A stretch of DNA of 61,816 nt, taken from Kofleriaceae bacterium. Lineage in GTDB: Bacteria; Myxococcota_A; Polyangia; Haliangiales; Haliangiaceae. A program made the position numbers and the translations under genes. Below the pieces are notes generated by a model. It saw only the letters and a program-made list of their open reading frames with translations, was not told the DNA's origin and did no database searches. Positions 9,003 to 17,871 of the stretch are shown in pieces (the stretch's first letter is position 1; the number at the start of each line of letters is the position of its first letter). The DNA lies in the NCBI GenBank assembly GCA_025357755.1, contig JANXOP010000388.1, positions 1 through 61,816 on the forward strand, in the 5' to 3' direction.

Positions 9003-11597
9003 CTAGCGACGCGAGCGGGTCTTGCCGAGGCCCGTGCGTGCGGGGCGGCTCTCGCTCGCGCGCGGGAGCGGCACCTGCGAGGTCGCGTCGGTCGGCGGGA
9101 GCTCGGAGGCGAGCAGTTCACGCGCTGCGGCGGCGGCATCGCGCGTGGGCTGGCGCAGGAGCGAATTGAAGCGCTGGTTCTCCGCGCGCACGCCGAGGCC
9201 GTGACGGCGAAGGGCGGCGAGTTGCGCTTCGTCGAGCAGGGGCTGCGCGAGCACGTCGAGGTTCTCGACCACTTCGCGCCGACGACGCGGCGCCGAGATA
9301 CACGCGGTCACGCCGGGCTGGCTCAGCGAATAGCGATAGCAATCGGCGGGCGAGGGCGCATGGGGGCCCGAGATCATGCGGCCGTAGGTGAGTGCCGAGA
9401 ACGTGATGATCGCGGTGTCGTGCGCACGTGCGGTGGCGAGCAGCTCGGTCTCGATGCCGGGATGTGCCGCGCTATGACGGATCATCACGCAGTCCCACGG
9501 CGAGGTCTCGATCGCGGTGCGCGCGAGCTCGCGATGGTGCGTCGAGAAGCCGAGTGCGCGAACCTTGCCGGAGCGCTTGAGGTGATCGATCGCGGCGTAC
9601 GCCTCGGCATCGACGCGTGACGGCGAGCGCGCCCAGAACAGCAGCAACACGTCGAGCTGCGTGCGGCGCAGCTTGCGCAGCGCGCGCTCGACATCCGCTT
9701 CGATCGAGGTCGCATCGGCGTGATAGCTGCCGGTGATCACGTGATCGTGCGGTCGCGCGCGCAAGAACGCGGTCAGGTTCTCGTACGCAGGCTCCCAGAA
9801 CCACGTGTTCACGCCGGCCTCGGCCGCGGTGTGCAGCGCGGGGAGCGAGAGGTCGAACGCGCCCGAGATCGCGAGCGGTGCAACCGAGAATCCCGCGCGG
9901 CCGAACGTGCGCTGCGCGACGCTCGCGACCGGGCGCGCGATCGGCTCGCGGGTCTCGATCCGCGTGACGGGCGAGGGTTGGTGCTCGACCCAGGTCGCGA
10001 GGCGTGCGTCGATCGATGGGATGGGCTGGATCGCTTCGAGCGCGGCGGAGCGCACCATCTCGTCGGCATCGACAAGGGCGGCGAGCGCGGCTTCGATCAG
10101 GGCTTCGGTCGTGCGAGGGATCGAGCACGCCTGCGCGCGGATCCACGGATCGCGCGAGCCGTGTGCAGCGAGCGCCGCGTCGACGGTCGCGCCGGAGAGC
10201 GCGCGCTCGCCACGGGTCGAGACCGCGAGTTGTTCGGCGGCGGCCCGCGCGACCCAAGGATCGCGATCGCGAATCGCCGTGGTCGCGAGGGCCGGATTCG
10301 CGAGCGCGGCCTCGCGCACGGACGGATCGCGATCGGCGAGCATCGCGCGGCCATCGCTGCGGCCCGTGCGTACGAGCCAGTGCGCGGCGACGGCGCGAGG
10401 ACCGTGATGAGGATCGTCGAGGGTCACGCGCTCCCACGCGCCACTCCGTGCGGCGGCATCGATCTGGAGCGCGCGTGCGGCAGGATGATCGGTGGCATCG
10501 AGATCGAGGAGCCGAGCGTACGCGCGGCGCTCGTGCAGCTCGATCGCGACCGCGTCGAGCTGGGCCGCGGCCCACGCTTGGAGCTGGGCGAGCGATGCGA
10601 TCGGCATCGCGGCGACGCGCAAGCTCGGATCGCGATCCGCCGCGGCGAGTGCGGCAGGGTAGAGCGTCTCGGAGTGCGTCGCGATCGCCCACGTGATCGC
10701 CCAGCTCGCCGCGCGCGGACGATCGGTACGAGCGAGGGCCGCGGTCGCGATCTCGAGTGCGTCGTCGCCGAGCTGGGCGAGCATGTGCTCGACGCATTCG
10801 GCGACGTGCGGGATGCGCGGCTCTTCGAGCCAATCGAGGGAAGCGCGGAACGCATCGCGATCACGCATCGCGATCAAGCGCTCGACCGCGCGCAGGCGGA
10901 GCGGCACGTGCGGATCGCTGAGCAGCTCGACGAGCGCGATCGGCTCGACCTGCGCGGCGACGAGCCGCGCGGTGACGACCGCAGGATCGGCATCGAGCAG
11001 CTCGGTGGGTAACCGAGACGCGGTGCCCGGCGCCCGGGTGGCTTCGACGCCGACCGGACCCCACGACGCGCGCAAGAACTCGAGGGCCGAGCGTGCGGCG
11101 CCGTGCGGGGGCTCCGCGATCAGCTCGTCGCGAATCCCAGCATCGCGTGCGCCGAGCACGGCGAGCACCTTCACCGCGGCGTGGCGCACGCGCCAGAACG
11201 GGTCCCCGAGCGCCGCCTTGAACGTGACGAGCTCGCCCGCGCCGGCGATCGCGGCGAGCGTGTAGACCGCCGAGCGCCGGACCCACCAGACGCGCTCGCT
11301 CGTCACGAGCTCGCGCACAGCTTCGGTCGAGGTTGCGGTACCGGTCTGCGCGAGCGCGCGGAGCGTGGCCTCGCGGACCATCGGAGCATCGTCGGCGATC
11401 GCTTCCTGCAACCAGGCCTCGGTCGGCGTCGCGAGCTCGCCGAGTCGGCGCGCAGCGGCGGCGCGCACGGCCGCATCGCGATCGGTGAACAGCACCCGCC
11501 GCAGCCCGCAGGCGAGCGCTTCGATATCGTCTCCTGCGATCGCATCGCGGATCGCGCGCAGGCGATCGCGGCGGGCACTCGCGACGAAGCCGATCAC
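9003..11597 (-). CDS. HEAT-repeat protein fused to an aldo/keto-reductase-like domain
   Basis: 864 residues from a GTG at 11597 that overlaps the stop of the upstream gene by four bases (GTGA); the frame continues further upstream but only as antisense of other genes. Residues about 1-545 are HEAT-like helical repeats (units such as DPFWRVRHAAVKVLAVLG and DAPMVREATLRALAQTG). From about 560 to 850 there is an aldo/keto reductase fold (GKVRALGFSTHHREL is the family's conserved block). The catalytic tetrad appears lost: the DTA..Y block reads NTWFWEPAY, the lysine strand reads VITGSYH and the histidine strand reads LLLFWARS. It is therefore probably a scaffold or binding domain rather than an oxidoreductase. 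The C-terminal ~30 residues are basic and disordered. It sits between the retron and the STM4011-type genes and could belong with either. Confidence 0.85.
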   Translation of the reverse strand: MIGFVASARRDRLRAIRDAIAGDDIEALACGLRRVLFTDRDAAVRAAAARRLGELATPTEAWLQEAIADDAPMVREATLRALAQTGTATSTEAVRELVTSERVWWVRRSAVYTLAAIAGAGELVTFKAALGDPFWRVRHAAVKVLAVLGARDAGIRDELIAEPPHGAARSALEFLRASWGPVGVEATRAPGTASRLPTELLDADPAVVTARLVAAQVEPIALVELLSDPHVPLRLRAVERLIAMRDRDAFRASLDWLEEPRIPHVAECVEHMLAQLGDDALEIATAALARTDRPRAASWAITWAIATHSETLYPAALAAADRDPSLRVAAMPIASLAQLQAWAAAQLDAVAIELHERRAYARLLDLDATDHPAARALQIDAAARSGAWERVTLDDPHHGPRAVAAHWLVRTGRSDGRAMLADRDPSVREAALANPALATTAIRDRDPWVARAAAEQLAVSTRGERALSGATVDAALAAHGSRDPWIRAQACSIPRTTEALIEAALAALVDADEMVRSAALEAIQPIPSIDARLATWVEHQPSPVTRIETREPIARPVASVAQRTFGRAGFSVAPLAISGAFDLSLPALHTAAEAGVNTWFWEPAYENLTAFLRARPHDHVITGSYHADATSIEADVERALRKLRRTQLDVLLLFWARSPSRVDAEAYAAIDHLKRSGKVRALGFSTHHRELARTAIETSPWDCVMIRHSAAHPGIETELLATARAHDTAIITFSALTYGRMISGPHAPSPADCYRYSLSQPGVTACISAPRRRREVVENLDVLAQPLLDEAQLAALRRHGLGVRAENQRFNSLLRQPTRDAAAAARELLASELPPTDATSQVPLPRASESRPARTGLGKTRSRR

Positions 11598-11968
11598 TGC
11601 TTCACCGTGCGCTTCACGAGGCGCGTGGCGAGCGCATCGCTGACGGACCGCCGGACCTCCGCCCGGTGCTGATCGGCGAGCTGCCAGAAGTGCAACACGC
11701 GGGTGCCGGTGACCGCGAACGAGCGTGTGAATGTTTGGCCATCGGCCTCGGCGGTCGCCGGCGCGTTCGCGAGGCACTGCTTGCACAGGCAGGGCAGGCC
11801 GGTGTCGTCCTCGTGGCCGCCGAGGTTGACCAGTGGATGGAGCACCGCGATGGCGTCGTCGAGCTTGCCCTGCGCGTCGAGTGCTTCGGCTGCGCGCTTG
11901 CGTAGCGCTGCATCGTCTGGACGCGCTTGCAAGAGCACGAGCATCGCTTGGATCTCGTCTACCGCCAC
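11594..11968 (-). CDS. Small Cys-containing TPR-like protein
   Basis: About 124 residues. An N-terminal helical pair (LLQARPDDAALRKRAAEALDAQGKLDDAIAVLHPL, in pieces) looks like one TPR unit; the middle has the cysteine cluster LPCLCKQC, suggesting metal binding; the C-terminal half is a short alpha/beta segment. No signal or membrane segment. The start is uncertain: I use a GTG at 11968 (VAVDEIQAML); an ATG at 11944 is an alternative, and an ATG at 12037 would include a poorly conserved-looking leader. Its stop overlaps the GTG of the HEAT/AKR gene, so the two are translated together. It is transcribed away from the HAD/STM4013 genes across a 190-bp divergent region. I do not recognise a named family. 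Confidence 0.7.
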   Translation of the reverse strand: MAVDEIQAMLVLLQARPDDAALRKRAAEALDAQGKLDDAIAVLHPLVNLGGHEDDTGLPCLCKQCLANAPATAEADGQTFTRSFAVTGTRVLHFWQLADQHRAEVRRSVSDALATRLVKRTVKQ

Positions 11969-12046
11969 CGCAACGACGATAGAATCGCGAGACGTGGTGA
12001 CGCCAGGGCCAGCGAGCAATTTCGCCACGCGCGTCACAAAACGTCG

Positions 12047-12082
12047 CCGTGGTTCGGGCCGTGGTTCGGGCCGTGGTTCGGG
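12047..12082. repeat. Three tandem copies of a 12-bp unit
   Basis: The unit ccgtggttcggg is repeated three times without mismatch in the divergent intergenic region between the TPR-like gene and the HAD gene. It is a short tandem repeat that could vary by slippage. The divergent promoters of both operons should lie around it (11969-12156), but I cannot point to convincing -35/-10 boxes. Confidence 0.8.
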
Positions 12083-12156
12083 CCGCGGGACCCGGGTTCC
12101 GCTCGACGATGATCCAGCGGTTTACTCGCGCATGAACACCGGGTACACCTGAGGCG

Positions 12157-12777
12157 TTGTACCGCGTCATCTTCTTCGATCTCGACGACACGCTGTTCGA
12201 TCGCACCGCCGCGCTTCGCGGCTGGGTCACGTCACAGCTCGGCTCGCTCGACGCCGCAACGCTCGCGTGGGTGATCGAGCTCGATGATCGAGGACGCCGG
12301 CCGCGCCTGCACTTTGCGGCCGGCGTGATCGAGCGATTCGGCATGCACCGCACCGTGTGCGAGCTCGCGAGCGCGTTTCCGAGCGAGCTCGCGCACCACG
12401 TCGAGCCCGAGGCCGGCGTGCGGGAGACGGTCGAGCGCCTGGCGCGCGATCGCCGTGTCGCGATCGTCACGAATGGTGGCGCGGCACAGCGCGACAAGCT
12501 CCAGCGCGCGGGCCTCGCCGATGTCGTCGAGCAGGTCTTTGTCTCGGGCGAGCTCGGCATCGCGAAGCCGGAGTCCGGCATCTTCGAATGTGCGCTGGCG
12601 TGGAGCGAGGCCGCACCTGGCGAGTGCTTGTTCGTTGGCGACGATCCGATCAACGACATCGCCCCGGCCGCGGCACTTGGCATGGCGACCGCGTGGTTGC
12701 CGCGCGGCCCGTGGGTCGGCTCGCAGCCGCCAGGGCTGACGATCCACTCGATCACGGAGCTCGCGCGATATGCCTGA
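12157..12777 (+). CDS. HAD-superfamily phosphatase
   Basis: 206-residue haloacid-dehalogenase-fold hydrolase. Motif I is FFDLDDTLFD with nucleophile D8 and general acid D10; motif II is IVTNGG; the motif III lysine is in IAKPESGIF; motif IV is VGDDPINDI. A helical cap of about 75 residues after motif I fits the C1 type, similar to YjjG/phosphoglycolate-phosphatase relatives. The start is a TTG at 12157 just after GAGG; an ATG at 12132 is not in frame with it and stops after six codons. It is the first gene of a plus-strand operon with the STM4013, STM4012 and STM4011 homologues, so its substrate is likely a phosphorylated small molecule or intermediate in that unknown pathway. Confidence 0.88.
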   Translation: MYRVIFFDLDDTLFDRTAALRGWVTSQLGSLDAATLAWVIELDDRGRRPRLHFAAGVIERFGMHRTVCELASAFPSELAHHVEPEAGVRETVERLARDRRVAIVTNGGAAQRDKLQRAGLADVVEQVFVSGELGIAKPESGIFECALAWSEAAPGECLFVGDDPINDIAPAAALGMATAWLPRGPWVGSQPPGLTIHSITELARYA

Positions 12778-12787
12778 AGGTCGCGAC

Positions 12788-13564
12788 ATGAACGCGATCG
12801 TCGGCACGCACGACATCGCTCTCATCACGCTCGATACGCTGCGCTACGACGTCGCGATCGAGGAGCTCGCCGCCGGTCGCACGCCGAACCTCGCGGCGCT
12901 CGTCGGTGGCTGGGAGCTACGCCACAGCCCGGGCACGTTCACGTACGCCGCCCACACCGCGTTCTTCGCGGGCTTCCTGCCGACGCCCGCCCATCCGGGC
13001 CGGCACCCGCGCCTGTTCGCGCTTCGCTTCGAGGGCAGCGAGACCACCGGTGGCACGACCGCGGTGCTCGACGGCGCGACGATCGTCGAGGGGCTCGCGG
13101 CGCGTGGCTATCACACGCTCTGCGTCGGCGGCGTCGGCTTCTTCAACCAGCAAAATCCGCTCGGGCGCGTGTTGCCGAGCCTGTTCGCCGAGGCCCACTG
13201 GTCGCGGGAGACCGGGGTCACGGATCCGCACTCGTTCGAGCACCAGATCCGCGTGATCGACGAGGCGCTCGCGAAGCAGCGGGGTCGCGTATTCACGTTC
13301 CTCAACGTCTCGGCGCTCCACCAGCCGAACCACTTCTATCTCGAGGGGGCGCGTGGCGACACCCGCGCCTCACACGCGGCGGCACTGCGCTATATCGATC
13401 GCCATATCCCGGCGCTGCTCGAAGTTCTCGGCCGCCGCGGCCCGTTGTTCGCGATCCTCTGCAGCGATCACGGTACGCTCTACGGCGACGATGGGTTCAC
13501 CGGTCACCGCATCGCACATCCGAACGTGTTGAACGTGCCCTACGCCGAAGTGGTTGTTCGATGA
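12788..13564 (+). CDS. STM4013-family hydrolase (alkaline-phosphatase/sulfatase superfamily)
   Basis: 258 residues. The N-terminal VGTHDIALITLDTLRYDVA is the hallmark start of the STM4013/SEN3800 family; D and T of LDT and the later CSDHGTLYGDDG and TGHR segments fit the metal site of the alkaline-phosphatase superfamily. No signal peptide, so it is cytosolic. I choose ATG 12788 because AAGG sits seven bases before it; an in-frame ATG at 12770 would overlap the HAD gene by eight bases. Its TGA overlaps the next ATG (ATGA). In other bacteria this gene travels with two radical SAM genes, an ATP-grasp gene and an LRR gene; its reaction is unknown, presumably hydrolysis or transfer of a phosphate or sulfate ester. 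Confidence 0.88.
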   Translation: MNAIVGTHDIALITLDTLRYDVAIEELAAGRTPNLAALVGGWELRHSPGTFTYAAHTAFFAGFLPTPAHPGRHPRLFALRFEGSETTGGTTAVLDGATIVEGLAARGYHTLCVGGVGFFNQQNPLGRVLPSLFAEAHWSRETGVTDPHSFEHQIRVIDEALAKQRGRVFTFLNVSALHQPNHFYLEGARGDTRASHAAALRYIDRHIPALLEVLGRRGPLFAILCSDHGTLYGDDGFTGHRIAHPNVLNVPYAEVVVR

Positions 13565-14901
13565 GCGCGACAACCGCGAAATCGAGATCGCTCGACGAAG
13601 CGCTCGCACAGACGCGTTATGCCTCGTACGTCTACGCGTATCCGCACAAGACCGCGTATCGCCGGATCGAGCCCGGCGCACCACTCGGCCCCTTGTGGGC
13701 AGGCGAGCGCCGCGATTCGCTGTTCGCGTACGTTCACATTCCGTTTTGCGAGCAGCGCTGCGGGTTCTGCAATTTGTTCACGCGCCCCGTTCCGCCGGAG
13801 GAGCTGATCGCGACGTACATGCGAACGCTGCAGCGCCAGACCACGGTCGTGCGCCGCGCGCTCGATGAAGGCGGCGCGTTCACGTTCGCCCGCGCCGCGA
13901 TCGGTGGCGGCACACCAACCTTGTTGGCGCCCGCGCAGCTCGAGCACCTGTTCGCGATGGTGCGCGAGCTCGGCGCGTCGACCGGGATTCCGATGTCGGT
14001 CGAGACCTCGCCCGAAACGGCCCTCCCCGATCGCCTGGCGGTCGTCGTCGCCGGGGGGGCGGATCGAATCAGCATGGGCGTGCAGAGCTTCATCGAGAGC
14101 GAGTGCAAGGCGGTAAATCGCCCGCAGCAGACCGCGGATGTGCATCGCGCGCTGCGATCGATCCGCGATGCGAACCCCGCAACGCTCAACCTCGATCTGA
14201 TGTACGGCCTGCCGGGCCAGACCCCGGCGACCTGGCAGATCACGCTGACCTCGGCCCTCGAATACGCGCCCGAGGAGGTCTACCTCTATCCGCTGTACGT
14301 GCGGCCGCTCACCACGCTCGGCAGGAAGGGCGCCGAGGCGATCGATGCCGATCGCGTCGCACTCTACGAGCAAGGCCGCGCGATGCTGCTCGAAGCGGGC
14401 TATCGCCAGGTCTCGCTGCGCATGTTCCGCCGCGGCGCCTCGGCCCCTGGCCCGATCTATGTCTGCCAGGACGACGGCATGGTCGGCCTCGGCTGCGGTG
14501 CGCGTTCGTACACGCGCGGCCTTCACTACTCGACCGAGTGGGCCGTCGGCGCGCGGGGCGTACGCGACATCATCGATCGCTGGGTCCAGCGCACCGAAGC
14601 CGACTTCGCCGCCGCCGAGTATGGCTTCGTCCTCGATGCCGACGAGCAACGCCGGCGCTGGGTGATCCTGTCGCTGCTCTCCGACGAGGGCCTCGACCTG
14701 GCCGCATATCGCGCGAAGTTCGGTAGCTCGATCGATACGCACTTTCCCGAGCTCGCCGAGCTCGCGCCCCACGGTCTCGCCGAACAACGAGGCGACATCT
14801 TGTTCCTCACGCACGCCGGGCTTGCCCGCGCCGACGCGATCGGCCCGTGGCTCTACTCGAGCGACGTCCGCACCCGCATGGCGGAATACGAGCTCGCGTG
14901 A
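13561..14901 (+). CDS. STM4012-family radical SAM protein (HemN/HemW-like)
   Basis: 446 residues. The cluster motif is C63-EQR-C67-GF-C70 within AYVHIPFCEQRCGFCNLFT, the arrangement of the HemN/HemW branch; IGGGTPTLL, SVETSP, RISMGVQSF and LDLMYGLPGQT are the matching SAM-binding and barrel motifs. Relatives of HemW bind haem or act as oxidases, but STM4012-type proteins are a separate, uncharacterised branch always found with STM4011. It starts with an ATG overlapping the STM4013 stop by four bases and ends with a TGA overlapping the GTG of STM4011, so three proteins are co-translated. All three cluster cysteines are present, so activity is expected; the substrate is unknown. Confidence 0.93.
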   Translation: MSATTAKSRSLDEALAQTRYASYVYAYPHKTAYRRIEPGAPLGPLWAGERRDSLFAYVHIPFCEQRCGFCNLFTRPVPPEELIATYMRTLQRQTTVVRRALDEGGAFTFARAAIGGGTPTLLAPAQLEHLFAMVRELGASTGIPMSVETSPETALPDRLAVVVAGGADRISMGVQSFIESECKAVNRPQQTADVHRALRSIRDANPATLNLDLMYGLPGQTPATWQITLTSALEYAPEEVYLYPLYVRPLTTLGRKGAEAIDADRVALYEQGRAMLLEAGYRQVSLRMFRRGASAPGPIYVCQDDGMVGLGCGARSYTRGLHYSTEWAVGARGVRDIIDRWVQRTEADFAAAEYGFVLDADEQRRRWVILSLLSDEGLDLAAYRAKFGSSIDTHFPELAELAPHGLAEQRGDILFLTHAGLARADAIGPWLYSSDVRTRMAEYELA

Positions 14902-15779
14902 GGCTCGACATCCTCTATCGCGGCCCGCTCGCGAGCTGCAACTACGGGTGCGAATACTGTCCGTTCGCGAAGCGTAAAGATGATCGCGAAGCGCTCGCAC
15001 TCGACCGAGCGCAATGGCAGCGCTTCCTCGGGTGGGTCGGCGCGCAGCCCCCGACCGACGCGATCGGCGTCCTCGTCACGCCGTGGGGTGAGGCGCTGAT
15101 CCGGCGCTGGTATCGCGAAGGCCTGACCGAGCTCTCGCACCTCCCGCAGATCACGCGCTGCGCGATCCAGACGAACCTCTCCGCTCCGCTCGACTGGGTC
15201 GCGGAGGCGAACCCCGAGCGCCTCGCGCTGTGGTGCACGTACCACCCCGAGTGGACGAGCGAAGCCGCGTTCCTCGCGCAGTGCCGGATCCTCGATCAGC
15301 ACGGCATCGCCTACTCGGTCGGGGTCGTCGGCCAGCGCGAGCACGAGGCTGCGGCTCGCGCGATCCGCGCCGCGCTACCGGCGAACACGTACGTCTGGAT
15401 CAACGCGGTCAAGGCGCTCGGCTATGCGCCCGACGAGATCGCGCTGTGGCGTTCGATCGATCCGCTGTTCGAGCTCAACAACCAGCGCTATCCGAGCCTC
15501 GGCAAGGCGTGTGGTGCCGGCGAGCGCGCGATCACCGTCGACGGCGACGGTGCGATGCGCCGCTGCCACTTCATCAGTGACGTGATCGGCAATATCTACG
15601 ACGCCGACTGGCAGCGCGCACTCGCGCCGCGGCCGTGCTCGCAGCTCGATTGCCACTGCCACATCGGCTACGTGCACCTCGACTATCTCGAGCTCGGCAA
15701 GGTGTTCGCGACCGGCCTCCTCGAGCGCGTGCCGACGCCCGAAGCGCGTGCTGGCGGCGTGCGCTTGCCCGTGCTCTAG
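14898..15779 (+). CDS. STM4011-family radical SAM protein
   Basis: 293 residues from a GTG at 14898, which overlaps the STM4012 stop (GTGA); an upstream ATG at 14847 lies inside STM4012 and is rejected. The cluster motif is C14-NYG-C18-EY-C21 in ASCNYGCEYCPF. The C-terminal third has additional cysteines (KACGAGE, RRCHFIS, RPCSQLDCHCHIG), which suggest an auxiliary Fe-S cluster of the SPASM/twitch kind. LDILYRGPL at the extreme N-terminus is typical of the family. Two radical SAM enzymes acting in succession imply a demanding C-H or C-C chemistry. It ends eight bases from the end of the convergent aldo/keto reductase gene. Confidence 0.92.
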   Translation: MRLDILYRGPLASCNYGCEYCPFAKRKDDREALALDRAQWQRFLGWVGAQPPTDAIGVLVTPWGEALIRRWYREGLTELSHLPQITRCAIQTNLSAPLDWVAEANPERLALWCTYHPEWTSEAAFLAQCRILDQHGIAYSVGVVGQREHEAAARAIRAALPANTYVWINAVKALGYAPDEIALWRSIDPLFELNNQRYPSLGKACGAGERAITVDGDGAMRRCHFISDVIGNIYDADWQRALAPRPCSQLDCHCHIGYVHLDYLELGKVFATGLLERVPTPEARAGGVRLPVL

Positions 15780-15787
15780 CCGCTGTT

Positions 15788-16768
15788 CTAGCGATTGACC
15801 GAGGCCATCATGGCTTCGGGATAGCGGGTGCCCGCGGCGACGCCCTTCGGCGCGATCGCGTCGAGCGCGGCGAGGTCCTCCGAAGAGAGCGTGATCGCCT
15901 CGGCGCCCACGTTCTCCTCGAGGTAGGCGAGCTTCTTCGTGCCCGGAATTGGCACCATGTCTTCGCCTCGTGCGAGCACCCATGCGAGCGCGAGCTGGCC
16001 GGGTGTGCAGTGCTTCTGCTTCGCGAGCGAGGTGACGCGTTCGACGAGCGCCAGGTTCTTCGTGAAGTTGTCGCCCTGGAAGCGCGGTGAGTGACGGCGG
16101 TAGTCGTCAGCGGCGAGGTCCTCGAACGTCTTGATCTGTCCGGTCAAGAAGCCGCGACCGAGCGGGCTGTACGGCACGAACCCGATGTTCAGCTCCCGGC
16201 AGACGGCGATCAGTCCATCTTCTGGATCGCGCGTCCACAGCGAGTACTCGGTCTGGAGCGCGCTGATCTGGTGGACCTTGTTCGCGCGACGGAGCGTGTC
16301 GATACCCGCTTCCGACATGCCGAGATGGCGGACCTTGCCGGCCTTCACGAGGTCGGCCATCGCGCCGATCGTCTCTTCGATCGGCGTGCTCGGATCGACG
16401 CGGTGCTGGTAGTAGAGGTCGATGTGATCGACTCCCAGCCGCTGGAGGCTGGCATCGCAGCACGCCTTGACGTACTCGGGCTTGCCGTTGATGAAGCGAT
16501 CCTGCGGGCGTTCCCCGCGCCCGATGCCGAACTTGGTCGCGAGCACGACCCGGTCGCGCTTGCCCTTGATCGCCTTCCCGACGAGGACTTCGTTGGTGTG
16601 CGGACCGTACATGTCCGAGGTGTCGAGCAGCGTGACGCCGAGCTCGAGTGCGCGGTGGATGACGGCGGTCGACTCGGCGTCGTCGCCCTTGCCGTAGAAC
16701 TCTGACATGCCCATGCATCCGAGGCCGATCGCGCCGACCTCGAGGGTTCCTAACGTGCGGTGCTTCAT
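15788..16768 (-). CDS. Aldo/keto reductase, catalytically intact
   Basis: 326 residues of the AKR superfamily (YajO/AKR13-like branch). The NADPH-dependent catalytic tetrad is complete: D and Y in [10 protein letters not shown] in VVLATKFG and H in [19 protein letters not shown] and the C-terminal PIPGTKK cofactor segment are also present. The start is the ATG at 16766-16768, which overlaps the stop of the ATP-grasp gene (ATGA); an upstream start at 16804 would run into that gene. Being the last gene of the minus-strand half of the STM4011-4015 locus, it may reduce a carbonyl intermediate of that pathway, but such enzymes are also common passengers. Confidence 0.93.
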   Translation of the reverse strand: MKHRTLGTLEVGAIGLGCMGMSEFYGKGDDAESTAVIHRALELGVTLLDTSDMYGPHTNEVLVGKAIKGKRDRVVLATKFGIGRGERPQDRFINGKPEYVKACCDASLQRLGVDHIDLYYQHRVDPSTPIEETIGAMADLVKAGKVRHLGMSEAGIDTLRRANKVHQISALQTEYSLWTRDPEDGLIAVCRELNIGFVPYSPLGRGFLTGQIKTFEDLAADDYRRHSPRFQGDNFTKNLALVERVTSLAKQKHCTPGQLALAWVLARGEDMVPIPGTKKLAYLEENVGAEAITLSSEDLAALDAIAPKGVAAGTRYPEAMMASVNR

Positions 16769-17871
16769 CCGGGCACCGTACCCAGGAGACGCTTGATCTG
16801 CCACCCGTAGACATCGAGACCATCGCGCTCGAGGTTCGGGAGCAGGTCACCGAACGCGTTGCCCTCGAGCACGCGGTGGTCGGTCAGATTTGGCTCGAAC
16901 ATCAGATCGACACCGACGTGAAATGCCCCGGTCGCGCGCTGGACCGCAACGCAGCTCGCCATCGCCGCGTCCCAGGCAGTTGCAGAGATCAACTCGCGAA
17001 GTGCGTCCACGTCACCGCGGGTGCCTCCGAGGTGGAGGTTCGTGATCGGGTGCTCTGACGTGCGCATGACGGTGAACGGGGTCTCTCCATCGATCGCGAG
17101 CACGCGCAGATCGAAGTAGCGACCAGCGAGCTGCGCCTTGGGGATCGCGCGTTCCACCTGGGCCCCCTCGGCGAGGATGAACCCGAGCAAGCGGTTGATC
17201 TCCTCGCGCGTCGTGAGGTGCTGGAGCTTGCGCGTGTTGTAGCGCGCGCGCCCGGTATCCTCGACCGTCGTCGTGATCTCCTCGCCGTCATCACTGCGCG
17301 TGAAGATCGCGAGGCACGAGGCCGAGCTGCCGGACGTGAGCTTCACGTACACGCTCGGCCAGCCGCGCGCTTCCATCGCGGCGCGCAGCTCCTCGGGCTC
17401 GCGGATCCAGGGCAGGGCCTCGGGCATCGGAATGCCGAGGCCGCGCCAGCGCTCCGAGGCCGCCATGTCGAACAGCTCGCGGATCGCCGCCGGTGGCGGC
17501 AGGACGCGCGCTTTCGGGGTCGCCGCTTCGATCTCGGCGAGGACCGCGAGAAAGCCGAGATGATGCTGGCGCGGATACAAGATCCGGCCGACCTGATCCG
17601 GAATCAGCGCGAGCTTCTTTGGATTGACGACCGAGACGTTCTCGCCGCGCGCGGCCGCTTCGCCGCGCCGGATCAGTGCACGCTCGACCGCGCTGTCCTC
17701 GCCCGCCGAATCGATCCTGACGAGGTCGTAGCCCGCGAGCAACTCCGCCGGTGCCCCGGGCTCGCACAGATCGATCCAGTCGACGATGCGCGCGGGCGGG
17801 TGGCCCTGCGCGAGCAAGGCCGCTTGAAACATTGTGACCCGGCGATTCGCCGAGTTACCGATGACGATCAC
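16765..17871 (-). CDS. STM4014-family ATP-grasp protein
   Basis: 368 residues. The fold is recognised by [16 protein letters not shown] (ATP-binding lysine strand with a small glycine/serine-rich loop), [15 protein letters not shown], and [10 protein letters not shown], where E and N are the usual Mg-binding pair. ATP-grasp ligases join a carboxylate to an amine or thiol, often making peptide bonds. The start is a GTG at 17871 that overlaps the WGR-LRR stop (GTGA); its own TGA overlaps the AKR ATG. In Salmonella the homologue lies next to STM4011-STM4013; here it is on the opposite strand, converging on them. A ligase with two radical SAM enzymes would fit a peptide-derived or modified amino-acid product (inference). 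Confidence 0.87.
   Translation of the reverse strand: MIVIGNSANRRVTMFQAALLAQGHPPARIVDWIDLCEPGAPAELLAGYDLVRIDSAGEDSAVERALIRRGEAAARGENVSVVNPKKLALIPDQVGRILYPRQHHLGFLAVLAEIEAATPKARVLPPPAAIRELFDMAASERWRGLGIPMPEALPWIREPEELRAAMEARGWPSVYVKLTSGSSASCLAIFTRSDDGEEITTTVEDTGRARYNTRKLQHLTTREEINRLLGFILAEGAQVERAIPKAQLAGRYFDLRVLAIDGETPFTVMRTSEHPITNLHLGGTRGDVDALRELISATAWDAAMASCVAVQRATGAFHVGVDLMFEPNLTDHRVLEGNAFGDLLPNLERDGLDVYGWQIKRLLGTVPG

Noticed and set aside
8463..9169. Short plus-strand frames over the retron RNAs
   Set aside because: They cover non-coding hairpins; no ribosome site or codon bias.
11598..12755. Extending the HEAT/AKR gene to 12755
   Set aside because: The extra part is antisense of the TPR-like and HAD genes; GTG 11597 overlaps the upstream stop.
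15788..16768. Second aldo/keto reductase as pseudoenzyme
   Set aside because: Tetrad D, Y, K, H is complete.
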